From CAMLHP01 sp035712285 (GTDB taxonomy: Bacteria > Gemmatimonadota > Gemmatimonadetes > Gemmatimonadales > GWC2-71-9): 49,348 bases of DNA. Position 1 is the stretch's first letter; every line of letters begins with the position of its first letter. The notes below the pieces were generated by a model. It saw nothing but the letters and a program-made list of their open reading frames with translations, was not told where the DNA came from and did not search any database. This document shows positions 1 to 8,249 of the stretch, one piece after another. Made by a program: the position numbers and the translations under genes. Location: contig DASTBA010000169.1 in the NCBI GenBank assembly GCA_035712285.1, positions 1 through 49,348 of the forward strand, written 5' to 3'.

Positions 1-176
1 AGCACCAGCGACGCCACCAGCCCCAGCATCTCCTTGGTCCTGGCCCCCAGCGCCCCGGCCTCGTAGCACTTGCCGTCCAGGGCGAAGAACCGGTTCACGG
101 TGAGGTTCCCCTCGCCGAGGATCACGGCATTCATCTGCTCGCGGAAGGCGTTGAAGTCGGCGATCGTGTCACTCAT
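1..176 (-). CDS. Carboxymuconolactone decarboxylase family (AhpD-like) protein, 3' part cut off by window edge
   Basis: Only the first 58 codons are in the window. The translation starts MSDTIADFNAFREQMN and continues through a conserved-looking stretch with LDGKCYEAGAL and RTKEMLGLVASLV. The latter resembles the helix before the active-site region of the CMD/AhpD fold, which usually carries a CxxC motif further downstream (outside the window). Members are small alkylhydroperoxidase-like or decarboxylase enzymes, so the reaction here cannot be told. The ATG overlaps the stop of the upstream EamA gene by 4 bp, so the two are probably translated from one leftward transcript. Confidence 0.6.
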   Translation of the reverse strand, partial: MSDTIADFNAFREQMNAVILGEGNLTVNRFFALDGKCYEAGALGARTKEMLGLVASLV

Positions 177-1132
177 GCGGCACTGGCCTCCTCGGATGGA
201 CAGGCGCCGCCCTCTCCCGAGGGAGTGGAATCGGCGGCCGATGGACGATGGGCGGCGCGCTGGCTCAGCAGCACGCCAAGAATGACGAGAACTCCGCCGG
301 CGATCTGCTCGCCGCCGGGTCGCTCCCCCAGCATGATCACGGCCGTCAGCATCGCCACGACCGGGGTCAGGCAGTTGAAGATGGCGGTCCGGTTGGAGCC
401 CACCACCCGCACGCTGCGGTTCCAGATGATGTAGCCAATCACCAGCGAAAAGATGGCGGAGTAGACCAGGCCGGCCCAGCCGGCCGGGGTGGTGGCGCTC
501 CACGACATGGCTGCCAGTTCCGGCAGCCCCAGCAGCACCAGCGGGATGGTACCCGCGATGATGGTCCAGGTCGTGATGGCAAGGGCCGACATCGGCAGGG
601 TGTGGCGCCGGATGCCAAGGGTGAAGAGAGACCAGCAGATGACCGCGCCGAAGGTGAGGAGGTCCCCGGTCATGGTGCCGCCGGTGAACGAGAACCCGTG
701 CGCGGCAATCACCAGCACCACGCCCACCGTAGCGAGGAGGAGCCCTTCGGCGCCCCGGAGCGTGAGGCGTTCCACGCCCAGCGCCGCGCCGAGGCCGGCC
801 ACGATGGCGGGCATGCTGGCGAGCACCAGGCTGCTGTTGGTGGCGGTGGTGCTGGCGAGCCCCAGGATGAACCCCATCTGGTAGATGGTATTGCCGATCA
901 GGCCGAGCCCCACCACCCAGGGCAGCGCGCCGGGCGGGAGTGCCAGGGAGCCCTCGCGCCGGTGGAGGATCCAGGCCAGCAGCGCCGAGGCCATGACGAA
1001 CCGGAGCGCCGTGAAGGCGAGCGGCGGGAACTCCCGCAGCGTCCACTTGGAGACCGTGATGTTGAGGCCCCAGATGGCCACGACGAGCAGCATCCAGAAC
1101 ACCGCGGCGCGGCGGGACGGAGCGGCGTGCAT
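173..1132 (-). CDS. EamA/DMT-family membrane transporter
   Basis: A 319-residue, very hydrophobic protein with about ten predicted membrane helices in two repeated halves, the layout of EamA (RhaT/DMT) exporters. Family motifs visible include WGLNITVSKWTLREFPPLA in the first helix region and the second-repeat stretch GLVYSAIFSLVIGYIIWN. Known members export amino acids or metabolites, or act as drug/nucleotide-sugar transporters; substrate cannot be inferred. The start at 1132 is supported by a -10-like TATCTT ending 7 nt upstream. It is divergent from lepA and overlaps the CMD-family gene downstream by 4 bp. The tail is hydrophilic and Ser/Glu-rich, as is common in this family. Confidence 0.85.
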   Translation of the reverse strand: MHAAPSRRAAVFWMLLVVAIWGLNITVSKWTLREFPPLAFTALRFVMASALLAWILHRREGSLALPPGALPWVVGLGLIGNTIYQMGFILGLASTTATNSSLVLASMPAIVAGLGAALGVERLTLRGAEGLLLATVGVVLVIAAHGFSFTGGTMTGDLLTFGAVICWSLFTLGIRRHTLPMSALAITTWTIIAGTIPLVLLGLPELAAMSWSATTPAGWAGLVYSAIFSLVIGYIIWNRSVRVVGSNRTAIFNCLTPVVAMLTAVIMLGERPGGEQIAGGVLVILGVLLSQRAAHRPSAADSTPSGEGGACPSEEASAA

Positions 1133-1139
1133 GGCGCGG

Positions 1140-1145
1140 AAGATA
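1140..1145 (-). promoter_or_regulatory. -10-like element for the EamA gene (leaderless arrangement)
   Basis: On the minus strand the hexamer TATCTT is followed by 7 nt and then the ATG at 1132. Transcription starting about 7 nt after the hexamer would begin at the start codon. I see no good -35 at 16-18 bp. It lies back to back with the lepA element inside a 53-bp divergent spacer. Confidence 0.4.
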
Positions 1146-1172
1146 GTGCCATCGCGGGGCTTCCCCCGGTCT

Positions 1173-1178
1173 TATATT
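1173..1178 (+). promoter_or_regulatory. -10-like element for lepA (leaderless arrangement)
   Basis: TATATT sits 7 nt before the lepA ATG in an otherwise GC-rich spacer. There is no Shine-Dalgarno sequence between it and the start. No convincing -35 hexamer is visible. Confidence 0.45.
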
Positions 1179-1185
1179 CCCGCCC

Positions 1186-2988
1186 ATGCGACAGTCCCGG
1201 ATCCGCAACTTCTGCATCGTGGCGCACATTGACCACGGCAAGAGCACCCTCGCCGACCGCCTGATCGAGGCCACCGGCGCCGTGGAACGGCGCCAGATGC
1301 GGGAGCAGCTCACCGACACGATGGACCTCGAGCGGGAACGGGGCATCACCATCAAGCTCAACGCCGTCCGCATGAGCTATACGGCGCGGGACGGCTCCGA
1401 ATACGAGCTCAACCTCATCGACACTCCCGGGCACGTGGACTTCACCTACGAGGTTTCGCGGTCGCTGGCCGCCTGCGAGGGGGCCCTCCTGGTGGTGGAC
1501 GCCTCCCAGGGCATCCAGGCCCAGACCCTGTCCAACCTGTTCCTGGCGATGGATGCGGGGCTCGAGATCATCCCGGTGCTCAACAAGATCGACCTGCCGG
1601 GGGCGGAGCCCGAGCGCCGCGCCCGGGAGATCATGGACCTGATCGGCGCCCAGCGAAGCGAGATCCTGGCGGTCTCCGCCAAGGAAGGCACCGGGGTCCC
1701 GGAGCTCCTGGAGGAGATCGTCCGGCGGGTGCCGGCACCCTCGGGGGATCCCTCGGCCCCCCTGCGCGCCCTGGTCTTCGATTCCTACTTCGACCGCTAC
1801 CGGGGAGCGATCCCCAGCATCCGAGTGGTGGATGGGACCGTGCGGCCGGGCATGATCATCGCGTTCGGGTCCCACCCCGAGGACCGGCACGTGGTGGATG
1901 CGGTGGGCTACATGCAGATCGTCCAGCGCACCACCGACCAGCTCGAGGCCGGCGAGGTCGGCTTCCTGAGCGCCAGCCTGCGCGAGGTGCGGGACGCCCG
2001 GGTGGGCGACACGGTGCTGGACGCCGACCGGCCGGCGGACACGCTCCTCCCCGGCTATCGCGACGTGAAGTCCATGGTCTTCGCCGGGATGTATCCCACC
2101 GACAGCGACCAGTACGAGGCGCTGCGCGACGCCCTCGAGAAGCTCCGCCTGAACGACGCGTCGCTCCAGTACCAGCCGGAGTCCTCGACCGCGCTGGGGT
2201 TCGGGTTTCGCTGCGGGTTTCTGGGCCTGCTGCACCTGGACATCGTGCAGGAGCGGCTGGAGCGGGAGTTCGGGCTCAGCCTCATCACCACGGTGCCCAC
2301 GGTGGAGTACCACGTCTACCGCACCGACGGGACCCTGGACGTGATCGAGAACCCCACCGCCCTGCCCGATCCATCCGAGATCGGGCGGATCGAGGAGCCG
2401 TACGTGAAGGCCCGCATCATGGCGCCGGCCGAGTTCATCGGCGGCATCATGAAGCTGGGACAGGAGCGGCGCGGCGTGTACAACGGGATGCACTACATTG
2501 ACACGTCGCGGGTGGAATTCGACTTCGAATTCCCGCTGGGCGAGATCGTGCTCGATTTCTACGACCGCCTGAAGTCGCTGAGCAAGGGCTACGCCTCCCT
2601 CGACTACGAGATGAGCGGATACCGGGCCAGCGAGCTGGTCAAGCTCGACATGCTCATCAACGGCGACCAGATCGACGCCTTCAGCGTCATCATCCACCGG
2701 GACAAGGCGTACGAGTGGGGCCGCAAGGTGGCGGAGAAGCTCAAGGAGCTGATCCCGCGCCAGCTCTTCGCGGTGGCGATCCAGGCGACCATCGGGAACA
2801 AGGTGATCGCCCGCGAGACGATCAGCGCCTTCCGGAAGGACGTGCTGGCCAAGTGCTACGGCGGCGACATCACCCGCAAGCGCAAGCTCCTCGAGAAGCA
2901 GAAGGAAGGGAAGAAGCGCATGAAGCAGATCGGCGCCATCGAGATCCCGCAGGAGGCGTTCCTGGCCGTCCTGCAGGTGGACAACTGA
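1186..2988 (+). CDS. lepA: Elongation factor 4 (LepA) GTPase
   Basis: A 600-residue protein, the normal LepA length. It begins with the translational GTPase domain: G1 AHIDHGKST (about residues 14-22), switch region RERGITI, G3 DTPGH and G4 NKID. EF-G-like domains II, III and V follow, and then the LepA-specific C-terminal domain, with GYASLDYEMSGY and, near the end, KCYGGDITRKRKLLEKQKEGK. LepA binds ribosomes and remodels stalled or pre-translocation complexes at the membrane or in the cytosol. The gene leads a rightward run of six genes, five of which share 4-bp overlaps or very short gaps. Its start has no Shine-Dalgarno sequence but has a -10-like hexamer 7 nt upstream. Confidence 0.98.
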   Translation: MRQSRIRNFCIVAHIDHGKSTLADRLIEATGAVERRQMREQLTDTMDLERERGITIKLNAVRMSYTARDGSEYELNLIDTPGHVDFTYEVSRSLAACEGALLVVDASQGIQAQTLSNLFLAMDAGLEIIPVLNKIDLPGAEPERRAREIMDLIGAQRSEILAVSAKEGTGVPELLEEIVRRVPAPSGDPSAPLRALVFDSYFDRYRGAIPSIRVVDGTVRPGMIIAFGSHPEDRHVVDAVGYMQIVQRTTDQLEAGEVGFLSASLREVRDARVGDTVLDADRPADTLLPGYRDVKSMVFAGMYPTDSDQYEALRDALEKLRLNDASLQYQPESSTALGFGFRCGFLGLLHLDIVQERLEREFGLSLITTVPTVEYHVYRTDGTLDVIENPTALPDPSEIGRIEEPYVKARIMAPAEFIGGIMKLGQERRGVYNGMHYIDTSRVEFDFEFPLGEIVLDFYDRLKSLSKGYASLDYEMSGYRASELVKLDMLINGDQIDAFSVIIHRDKAYEWGRKVAEKLKELIPRQLFAVAIQATIGNKVIARETISAFRKDVLAKCYGGDITRKRKLLEKQKEGKKRMKQIGAIEIPQEAFLAVLQVDN

Positions 2989-3000
2989 GCGGAGACCACC

Positions 3001-3972
3001 GTGCGCCTGGTGCTCGGGATTGACATCGGCGGGACCACGTTCACCGTCGGCAGCGTGGCCGAAGACGGGAGCCGGATCGTCGCCCTGCGGGAGGAGCCCA
3101 CCCGGGCCGGCGACGGCGCGGATGCGGTGCTCGAGCGCATCGCGGCCGCGGCCCGCGCCGTCATGGACGAGACCACCCGCATGATGCCGGGTGCCGCCTG
3201 GCTCGGCCTCGGTGCCGGGGCGCCGGGCCCGCTCGATGCCGCGACCGGCGTCGTGCTGCTGACCCCCAACCTCGGCTGGGTGGATTATCCCCTCCGGGAC
3301 CGGCTGCACGCGGCGCTGGACCTCCCCACCGTCATCGACAACGACGCCAACTGCGCGGTGCTGGGCGAGTGGTGGCGCGGGGCGGCGCGCGGCAGCCGGC
3401 ACGTGATCGGGTTCACGATCGGCACCGGCATCGGCGGCGGCATCATCGTGAACGGCGAGCTGTACCACGGCGCGTCGGGCGTGGCCGGCGAGATCGGTCA
3501 TACGACGATCGAGGCGAACGGCCGCCGCTGCGCCTGCGGCAACTACGGCTGCCTCGAGGCGTACGCCTCCGGTTCCGCGATCGCCCGCCGGGCGATCGAG
3601 GCCGTCGAGGCCGGCGAGGCCACGTCGCTGGTCGAGCGGGCCGGCGGGGACCGCAGCCAGATCACCGCGCGCACCGTCTACGATGCCGCCCATGCGGGCG
3701 ACGAGCTGGCCCGCGACCTGGTGCACGAGACGGCGCAGTTTCTCGGCGCCGGCATCGCCAACCTGCTGAATGTCTTCAACCCGGAAGTGGTGGTGGTGTG
3801 CGGCGGCGTGACCCGGGCGGGCGACTTGCTCTTCACGCCGCTCCGGCGTGAAGTCGCGCGGCGCGCCTTCAAGCCCGCCGTGCAGGCGGTGCGGATCGTG
3901 GCGCAGGAGCTCGATGCGCCCGGCGTCTACGGCGCCGCGCGGGTCTTCCTCGACCGGGCAGCGGCGGCATGA
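3001..3972 (+). CDS. ROK-family sugar kinase (glucokinase-like)
   Basis: A 323-residue protein starting at GTG 3001, with GGAG at 2991-2994 just after the lepA stop. The N-terminal phosphate-binding motif GIDIGGTTFTVG, the middle motif GFTIGTGIGGGI, and the ROK signature GEIGHTTI...CACGNYGCLE (zinc-binding His and Cys residues around 165-190) are all intact. The DNDANC segment near residue 115 supplies the catalytic Asp region. The family phosphorylates glucose, N-acetylmannosamine or related hexoses with ATP. ROK repressors carry an N-terminal helix-turn-helix, which is missing here, so this is an enzyme. It overlaps the PfkB kinase gene by 4 bp. Confidence 0.92.
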   Translation: MRLVLGIDIGGTTFTVGSVAEDGSRIVALREEPTRAGDGADAVLERIAAAARAVMDETTRMMPGAAWLGLGAGAPGPLDAATGVVLLTPNLGWVDYPLRDRLHAALDLPTVIDNDANCAVLGEWWRGAARGSRHVIGFTIGTGIGGGIIVNGELYHGASGVAGEIGHTTIEANGRRCACGNYGCLEAYASGSAIARRAIEAVEAGEATSLVERAGGDRSQITARTVYDAAHAGDELARDLVHETAQFLGAGIANLLNVFNPEVVVVCGGVTRAGDLLFTPLRREVARRAFKPAVQAVRIVAQELDAPGVYGAARVFLDRAAAA

Positions 3973-4913
3973 CACGAAAGGTCGGCGTGATCGGCTCGCT
4001 GGTCTGGGACGTGATCCACGACCGCGATCCGGCGGCGCCCCCGGTGGAGGAGTGGGGCGGCATCGCCTACGCCCTGGCGGGACTCGACGCGAGCCTTTCT
4101 GACGACTGGGAGATCGTCCCCCTCATCAAGGTGGGACGCGACCTGGCGCCCCGCGCGATGGAATTCTTCGGCACGCTGTCGCACCTGGTGCCCGGCGCCC
4201 GGCCGATCGAGGTGGACGCGCCCAACAATCGCGTCGTCCTCCGCTATGAGGCGCGCGAACGCCGCTGCGAGCGGATGGCCGGCGGCGTGCCGGGCTGGAC
4301 CTGGCCGGAACTGGGGCCGCTGGTCCGGGATCTCGACGCGCTCTACGTGAATTTCATTTCCGGGTTCGAGATGTGCCTGGGCACCGCCCAGGCGCTCCGG
4401 CAGGGCTTCCAGGGCCCGATCTACGCCGACCTGCACAGCCTCTTCCTGGCGATGCAGCACGACGGCATCCGGCGCATCCAGCCGCTGCCCGACGCATCGG
4501 CCTGGTTCCATTGCTTCGACGCGGTCCAGCTGAACGAGGACGAGATGCGCCAGCTGTCGGACGAACCGCTCGGCGTCGCGGCCAGCGCCCTGGGCATGGG
4601 CACGCGGCTGCTGGTCGTGACGCTGGGGCCGAGGGGCGTGGCGTATGTGGCCGATCCATCGTTCGACGGGTTCGGGCGCCCCGCCCCCGGCGGAGCGGTG
4701 CGGACCGCGCGCCTGGCGCCGCCGGCCGTGGAGGCGGTGGACCCGACCGGCTGCGGCGACGTGCTGGGCGCCGCGACCATGGGGCGGCTGCTGGCCGGCG
4801 ATAGTCTGGAGGATGCGCTGACTCACGGCAACCGTCTCGCCGCCCGGAATGCCACGCTCCGGGGCGCGAGTTCCCTCGCTCCGCTCCTCCGCGGCGCCCT
4901 GGTGACGGCATGA
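3969..4913 (+). CDS. PfkB-family carbohydrate kinase
   Basis: A 314-residue protein with the PfkB fold. It starts with a glycine-rich strand (VGVIGSLVWDVI), has the LNEDE motif near residue 190, a phosphate-binding TLGPRGVAYV stretch, and the C-terminal signature DPTGCGDVLGA with the catalytic Asp (about residue 260). The usual GAGD is GCGD here. The family phosphorylates sugars or nucleosides such as fructose, ribose or adenosine; which one is not evident. Its ATG overlaps the ROK kinase stop by 4 bp and its stop overlaps the next ATG by 4 bp. Two sugar kinases in direct translational coupling suggest one pathway, possibly cell-wall or amino-sugar metabolism (inference). Confidence 0.88.
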   Translation: MTRKVGVIGSLVWDVIHDRDPAAPPVEEWGGIAYALAGLDASLSDDWEIVPLIKVGRDLAPRAMEFFGTLSHLVPGARPIEVDAPNNRVVLRYEARERRCERMAGGVPGWTWPELGPLVRDLDALYVNFISGFEMCLGTAQALRQGFQGPIYADLHSLFLAMQHDGIRRIQPLPDASAWFHCFDAVQLNEDEMRQLSDEPLGVAASALGMGTRLLVVTLGPRGVAYVADPSFDGFGRPAPGGAVRTARLAPPAVEAVDPTGCGDVLGAATMGRLLAGDSLEDALTHGNRLAARNATLRGASSLAPLLRGALVTA

Positions 4914-5809
4914 CGCGGGTGGTCCAGCTCCCGGCGAGCTTCGACGACCGGACGTTCGACCAGTTTGCGGCAGCCTGCGGCGAGTGGCCGCCGGACGTGC
5001 GGCTGCTGTTCGACGCCCGCCAGACCCAGTGGACCTCCCCCTACGGGCTGGTCGGCCTGCTCACGGCGGGCCAGGCGCTGGCGGATGCGAAGTGCCCGCA
5101 GCCTCTCTTCACCGTTCCGCAGAACGAGGACGTCTGCCGTTACTGGGCCCGCGCCGGGTTCTTTGCCCAGGCCGAGGGGTTGTTCGAGATTCATGGCCGG
5201 GTCCCGAAGGCCGCGAGCGGCCCCACCGATGCCCTGCTCGATATCACCGCCATCAGGGCGATTGACGACGTCCACCGCGCCGTGGGGGAGATCTCCAGCA
5301 ACGCGAGCCGCATCCTGGTGGAGCAGCTGGGCATCCGCCCGCAGGAGACCTACAAGTTCAGCATGGCGCTTTCGGAGGCATGTCAGAATATTGTGGAGCA
5401 TGCCGGCACCGCGGGCTGGGTGGCGGTGCAGAGCTACAACTGGAAACGGCGGCTGGAGCGCCGTGTGGTGGTGATCGCGGTCAGTGATGCCGGCATCGGG
5501 TTCCGGCGCTCCCTGGAGGCGGCGCACGCGCGCCGCTTCGGCGAACGCTGGGGGGACGGGGCCGCGATCGAGGCGGCGCTCATCCAGAATGTCAGCCGGT
5601 TCCGCGACCCCGGTCGTGGCCAGGGTCTCGCGTTCATCCGGCGGTTCGTGCAGCAATGGAACGGCAAGGTGTCCATCCGGAGCGGCACAGCCCGTTTGTC
5701 CATCATCCCCGACTGGGACGACGATGTCCCCCTGGCCGAGCGGCTGCCCTGGTTTCCCGGCGCCCAGGTCCAGGTCACCATTCCGGCGCCCGGAGCAGCC
5801 GGCTCATGA
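4910..5809 (+). CDS. STAS-like domain fused to a HATPase_c (anti-sigma-type) ATP-binding domain
   Basis: A 299-residue soluble protein. The first ~100 residues look like a STAS or STAS-like domain (strand LLFDARQTQWTSPYGLVGLL, with Ser43 where anti-sigma antagonists are phosphorylated). Residues ~135-290 are a GHKL ATPase: N-box ALSEACQNIVEHA with Glu, Asn and His, G1 box DAGIGF, and G2 box GRGQGL. Together these are the two halves of an anti-sigma-antagonist/anti-sigma partner switch joined in one chain. It sits between two kinases and a second STAS protein, with 4-bp overlaps on both sides. Target unknown. It could control a sigma factor or a non-transcriptional partner. Membrane or histidine-phosphotransfer domains are absent, so it is not a sensor histidine kinase. 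Confidence 0.75.
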   Translation: MTRVVQLPASFDDRTFDQFAAACGEWPPDVRLLFDARQTQWTSPYGLVGLLTAGQALADAKCPQPLFTVPQNEDVCRYWARAGFFAQAEGLFEIHGRVPKAASGPTDALLDITAIRAIDDVHRAVGEISSNASRILVEQLGIRPQETYKFSMALSEACQNIVEHAGTAGWVAVQSYNWKRRLERRVVVIAVSDAGIGFRRSLEAAHARRFGERWGDGAAIEAALIQNVSRFRDPGRGQGLAFIRRFVQQWNGKVSIRSGTARLSIIPDWDDDVPLAERLPWFPGAQVQVTIPAPGAAGS

Positions 5810-6345
5810 TCCAGACCATTCGCCTGCATCACCTGCTTCGCGAGTCCGGTTCCAACGGCTCGAGGCACCTGGTGACCCGCCCGACCGGGGCCGCCGTGCG
5901 GGACGGGATCGAGCGCGCGCTCCGCGACTCGGACGGCGCCACTGTCCTCCTCGACTTCACCGAGGTGGAGCTCATGGACCTGAGCTGTGCCGACGAGGTC
6001 GTGGCCAAGCTGCTCCTCGGCGATTCCGGCGCCCTCTGCCACCTGGTGCTGTGCAATCTCCGCGAGGATCAGCTCGAGGCGGTGGATCACGTGCTGCGCC
6101 ACCATCGGCTGGCGGTCGCGGCCAAGCCCTCCGCCGACGCCGAACCGGACGTGCTGGGCTGGGTGGATGAGGATGCGCGGCAGGTGTTCGGGTACATGCT
6201 CCGCTGCGGCGGCGGGACTGTCGAGACGGTGGCCCGCGAGCTCGGCTGGACGCCCGCCCGCGCCGGGCAGGCGCTGGGAACGCTCGCCGCGCGACGGCTC
6301 ATGCTGGTGGACCAGGACGCCTTCCTTCCGCTGCCCCTCGCATGA
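5806..6345 (+). CDS. STAS-domain protein with C-terminal winged-helix-like segment
   Basis: A 179-residue protein starting at the ATG that overlaps the previous stop by 4 bp; an upstream in-frame extension is possible but would run through the preceding gene. Residues ~1-110 resemble STAS (strand TVLLDFTEVELMDLSCADEVVAKLL, with Ser60 at the usual phospho-site). Residues ~120-179 (VFGYMLRCGGGTVETVARELGWTP, then RAGQALGTLAARRLMLVD) look like a winged-helix module. It may be the antagonist partner of the upstream HATPase protein, or a DNA-binding effector whose activity depends on STAS docking (both inference). The DLS motif keeps a phosphorylatable Ser. Confidence 0.65.
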   Translation: MIQTIRLHHLLRESGSNGSRHLVTRPTGAAVRDGIERALRDSDGATVLLDFTEVELMDLSCADEVVAKLLLGDSGALCHLVLCNLREDQLEAVDHVLRHHRLAVAAKPSADAEPDVLGWVDEDARQVFGYMLRCGGGTVETVARELGWTPARAGQALGTLAARRLMLVDQDAFLPLPLA

Positions 6346-7496
6346 GCGCGCGCCGCCACGGACTCTCGACCACCGCCGTCCACGGGGCGCCCGCCCGCCG
6401 CCCCGACTGGTCGCCGGTGGTGCCGGCGATCACCCAGAGCACCACCTTCATGGCGCCGGTCGGCAGCGACGAGGATGTGCTGTACACCCGGTACGGCAAC
6501 AATCCCAACCAGGTGGAGCTGGCGCGGAAATACGCCCTGCTGGAAGGCGCCGAGGATGCGCTCTTCGTGGCGAGCGGGATGGGCGCCACGGCGCTCGCCC
6601 ATCTTGCCGTGCTCCGGCCCGGCGACCACCTGGTGTCGAGTTCGTGGATCTACGGCGGTACGCGCCGTCTCTTCGACGACGAGCTCGGCCGCCTCGGCAT
6701 CGACGTGACGTACGTGGAGCCGGACCAGCCGCGCAACTGGCGGCGATCCATCCGCAAGCACACCCGGGCCATCTTCATCGAGACCCCCACCAACCCCACG
6801 CTCCGCGTGGTGGATGTGGACGCCGTCGCGCAGGCGGCCCGGGAGGCGGGGCTCGCGCTGCTGGTGGATGCCACCTTCGCCAGCCCGGTCAATTTCCGCC
6901 CGCTGGAGCACGGCGCGGACGTGGTGATCACCAGCGCCACCAAGTACCTGAACGGCCACAGCGACGTGATCGCCGGTGCGGTGGCGGGCACCGGTTCCTT
7001 CATCGAGGAAGTGACCCGCCTCATGCGGCTCTGGGGCCAGGCGATCGATCCCCATGCGGCCTGGCTGCTGGACCGCGGCCTCCGCACCCTGGCAGTCCGG
7101 ATGCAGCGGCACAACGAGAACGGCCTGGCGGTGGCGCAGTGGGCCGAGGAGCACCCGCGCATCGCCGCCGTGCACTACCCGGGACTCGAGTCGCATCCCG
7201 ATCACGCCATCGCCCGGGCAACGCTCGGCGGCTTCGGCGGCATGGTGGGGCTCGAAATCCGGGGCGGCGTCCGGGCCACCGAACGTTTCCTCCGGCGTCT
7301 CCGCCTCGTGGCACACGCGCCCAGTCTCGCCGGCGTCGAAAGCCTCATCTCCGAGCCGCGGCTGACTTCGCACAAGAGCGTACCGGCCGCCGTACGGGCG
7401 GAGATGGGCATTCCGGACGGCTTCGTGCGGCTCTCCTGCGGCATCGAGGATGTCGAGGACATCATCGGGGATCTGGAGCAGGCTCTTGGGAAATAG
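6342..7496 (+). CDS. Cys/Met metabolism PLP-dependent enzyme (cystathionine gamma-synthase / gamma-lyase family)
   Basis: A 384-residue fold-type I PLP enzyme. Visible motifs are YTRYGNNPNQVELARKYALLEGAE, the cofactor-binding SGMGA turn, ETPTNPTL, VDATFASP, and the Schiff-base lysine in SATKYLNGHSDVIAG (about residue 200). The C-terminal SLAGVESLI-P-L-SHKS stretch and VRLSCGIEDVEDII are family hallmarks. Members perform gamma-replacement (O-acyl-homoserine + Cys) or alpha,gamma- and alpha,beta-elimination of cystathionine or methionine; substrate cannot be decided from sequence reading. The ATG overlaps the STAS gene by 4 bp, and it is the last gene of the lepA run. Confidence 0.9.
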   Translation: MSARRHGLSTTAVHGAPARRPDWSPVVPAITQSTTFMAPVGSDEDVLYTRYGNNPNQVELARKYALLEGAEDALFVASGMGATALAHLAVLRPGDHLVSSSWIYGGTRRLFDDELGRLGIDVTYVEPDQPRNWRRSIRKHTRAIFIETPTNPTLRVVDVDAVAQAAREAGLALLVDATFASPVNFRPLEHGADVVITSATKYLNGHSDVIAGAVAGTGSFIEEVTRLMRLWGQAIDPHAAWLLDRGLRTLAVRMQRHNENGLAVAQWAEEHPRIAAVHYPGLESHPDHAIARATLGGFGGMVGLEIRGGVRATERFLRRLRLVAHAPSLAGVESLISEPRLTSHKSVPAAVRAEMGIPDGFVRLSCGIEDVEDIIGDLEQALGK

Positions 7497-7505
7497 ACAC
7501 GAGTC

Positions 7506-7530
7506 GCGAGTCACGGGTCTCACGACTCGC
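7506..7530. repeat. Palindromic hairpin in the spacer before ftsE
   Basis: GCGAGTC (7506-7512) and GACTCGC (7524-7530) form a 7-bp stem with an 11-nt loop. The flanks repeat related words (GAGTCGCGAGTC, CGCGACCC). There is no T-run, so a plain intrinsic terminator is not clear. It may be a dispersed palindromic element or a weak terminator of the lepA run. Confidence 0.5.
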
Positions 7531-7551
7531 AACCCGCGACCCACGACCAGT

Positions 7552-7557
7552 TATCAT
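7552..7557 (+). promoter_or_regulatory. -10-like element for ftsE (leaderless arrangement)
   Basis: TATCAT stands 5 nt before the GTG start of ftsE. No Shine-Dalgarno sequence or clear -35 is present. Confidence 0.35.
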
Positions 7558-7562
7558 CCATC

Positions 7563-8249
7563 GTGATCCGCCTTCAGCACGTCATCAAGACCTTCCCGAA
7601 CGGTGCGCTGGCCCTCAAGGACGTGTCGTTCCACGTTCCCAAGGGCGAATTCGTCTTTCTCACCGGCCACTCCGGGGCCGGCAAGTCCACCCTGCTCAAG
7701 ATGCTCTATGCCGAGCTGCGGCCGACATCGGGCGAGGTGCGAGTGGGCGGCCACCTGCTCCACACGCTCAAGGCCGGGGAGATCCCCCGTCTCCGGCGGC
7801 GCATCGGCATCATCTTCCAGGATTTCCGCCTGCTGGAGGACCGCACCGCCTTCGAGAACGTGGCGTTCGCGCTGGAGGTGACGGGGGCGCCGCGCGACAC
7901 CATTCCCGCGCGGGTGACGCGGGTGCTCACGCAGGTCGGGCTCGCGGGCAAGGCGCGGGCGTACCCGCGCGAGCTGTCCGGGGGCGAGCAGCAGCGGGTG
8001 GCCATCGCCCGGGCGCTGGTCAACGACCCGGCCATCATCCTGGCGGACGAACCCACCGGCAATCTCGACGAGCGTGCCACCCACGGCGTCTTCCAGCTGC
8101 TCCAGGACATCAATGCGGGCGGAACCGTGGTCGTGATGGCCACGCACGACATGATGCTGGTGCGTCACGCGCCCTACCGCACCATCGAGATGCGGGATGG
8201 GGCCGTGGTGCATGACAGCGCGCCGTCAGCCGGAAGCGCGCCGACATGA
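7563..8249 (+). CDS. ftsE: Cell-division ABC ATPase FtsE
   Basis: A 228-residue ABC ATPase starting at GTG. It shows Walker A GHSGAGKST (about residues 36-44), the Q-loop FQDFRLLEDRT typical of FtsE, signature LSGGEQQRVAIARAL, Walker B IILADEPTGNLD, and the switch His in ATHD. The beginning IRLQHVIKTFPNG and the DFRLL sequence separate FtsE from LolD/MacB ATPases. FtsE drives FtsX conformational change at the septum to activate peptidoglycan hydrolases. It overlaps ftsX by 4 bp, and an EnvC-like activator follows, the canonical trio. Confidence 0.95.
   Translation: MIRLQHVIKTFPNGALALKDVSFHVPKGEFVFLTGHSGAGKSTLLKMLYAELRPTSGEVRVGGHLLHTLKAGEIPRLRRRIGIIFQDFRLLEDRTAFENVAFALEVTGAPRDTIPARVTRVLTQVGLAGKARAYPRELSGGEQQRVAIARALVNDPAIILADEPTGNLDERATHGVFQLLQDINAGGTVVVMATHDMMLVRHAPYRTIEMRDGAVVHDSAPSAGSAPT

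Noticed and set aside
898..3975. A 1025-codon open frame on the minus strand opposite lepA and the ROK kinase
   Set aside because: It is antisense to two well-supported enzymes, its composition is Arg/His/Gly-rich as expected from high-GC shadow frames, and no family motif is visible.
7506..7530. Intrinsic terminator for the lepA run
   Set aside because: The stem is 7 bp with an 11-nt loop and no T-run follows, so I list it only as a repeat.
5987..8215. A 742-codon forward frame running across the STAS, PLP enzyme and ftsE genes
   Set aside because: It is Arg/Pro-rich shadow sequence in another frame than three recognisable genes.
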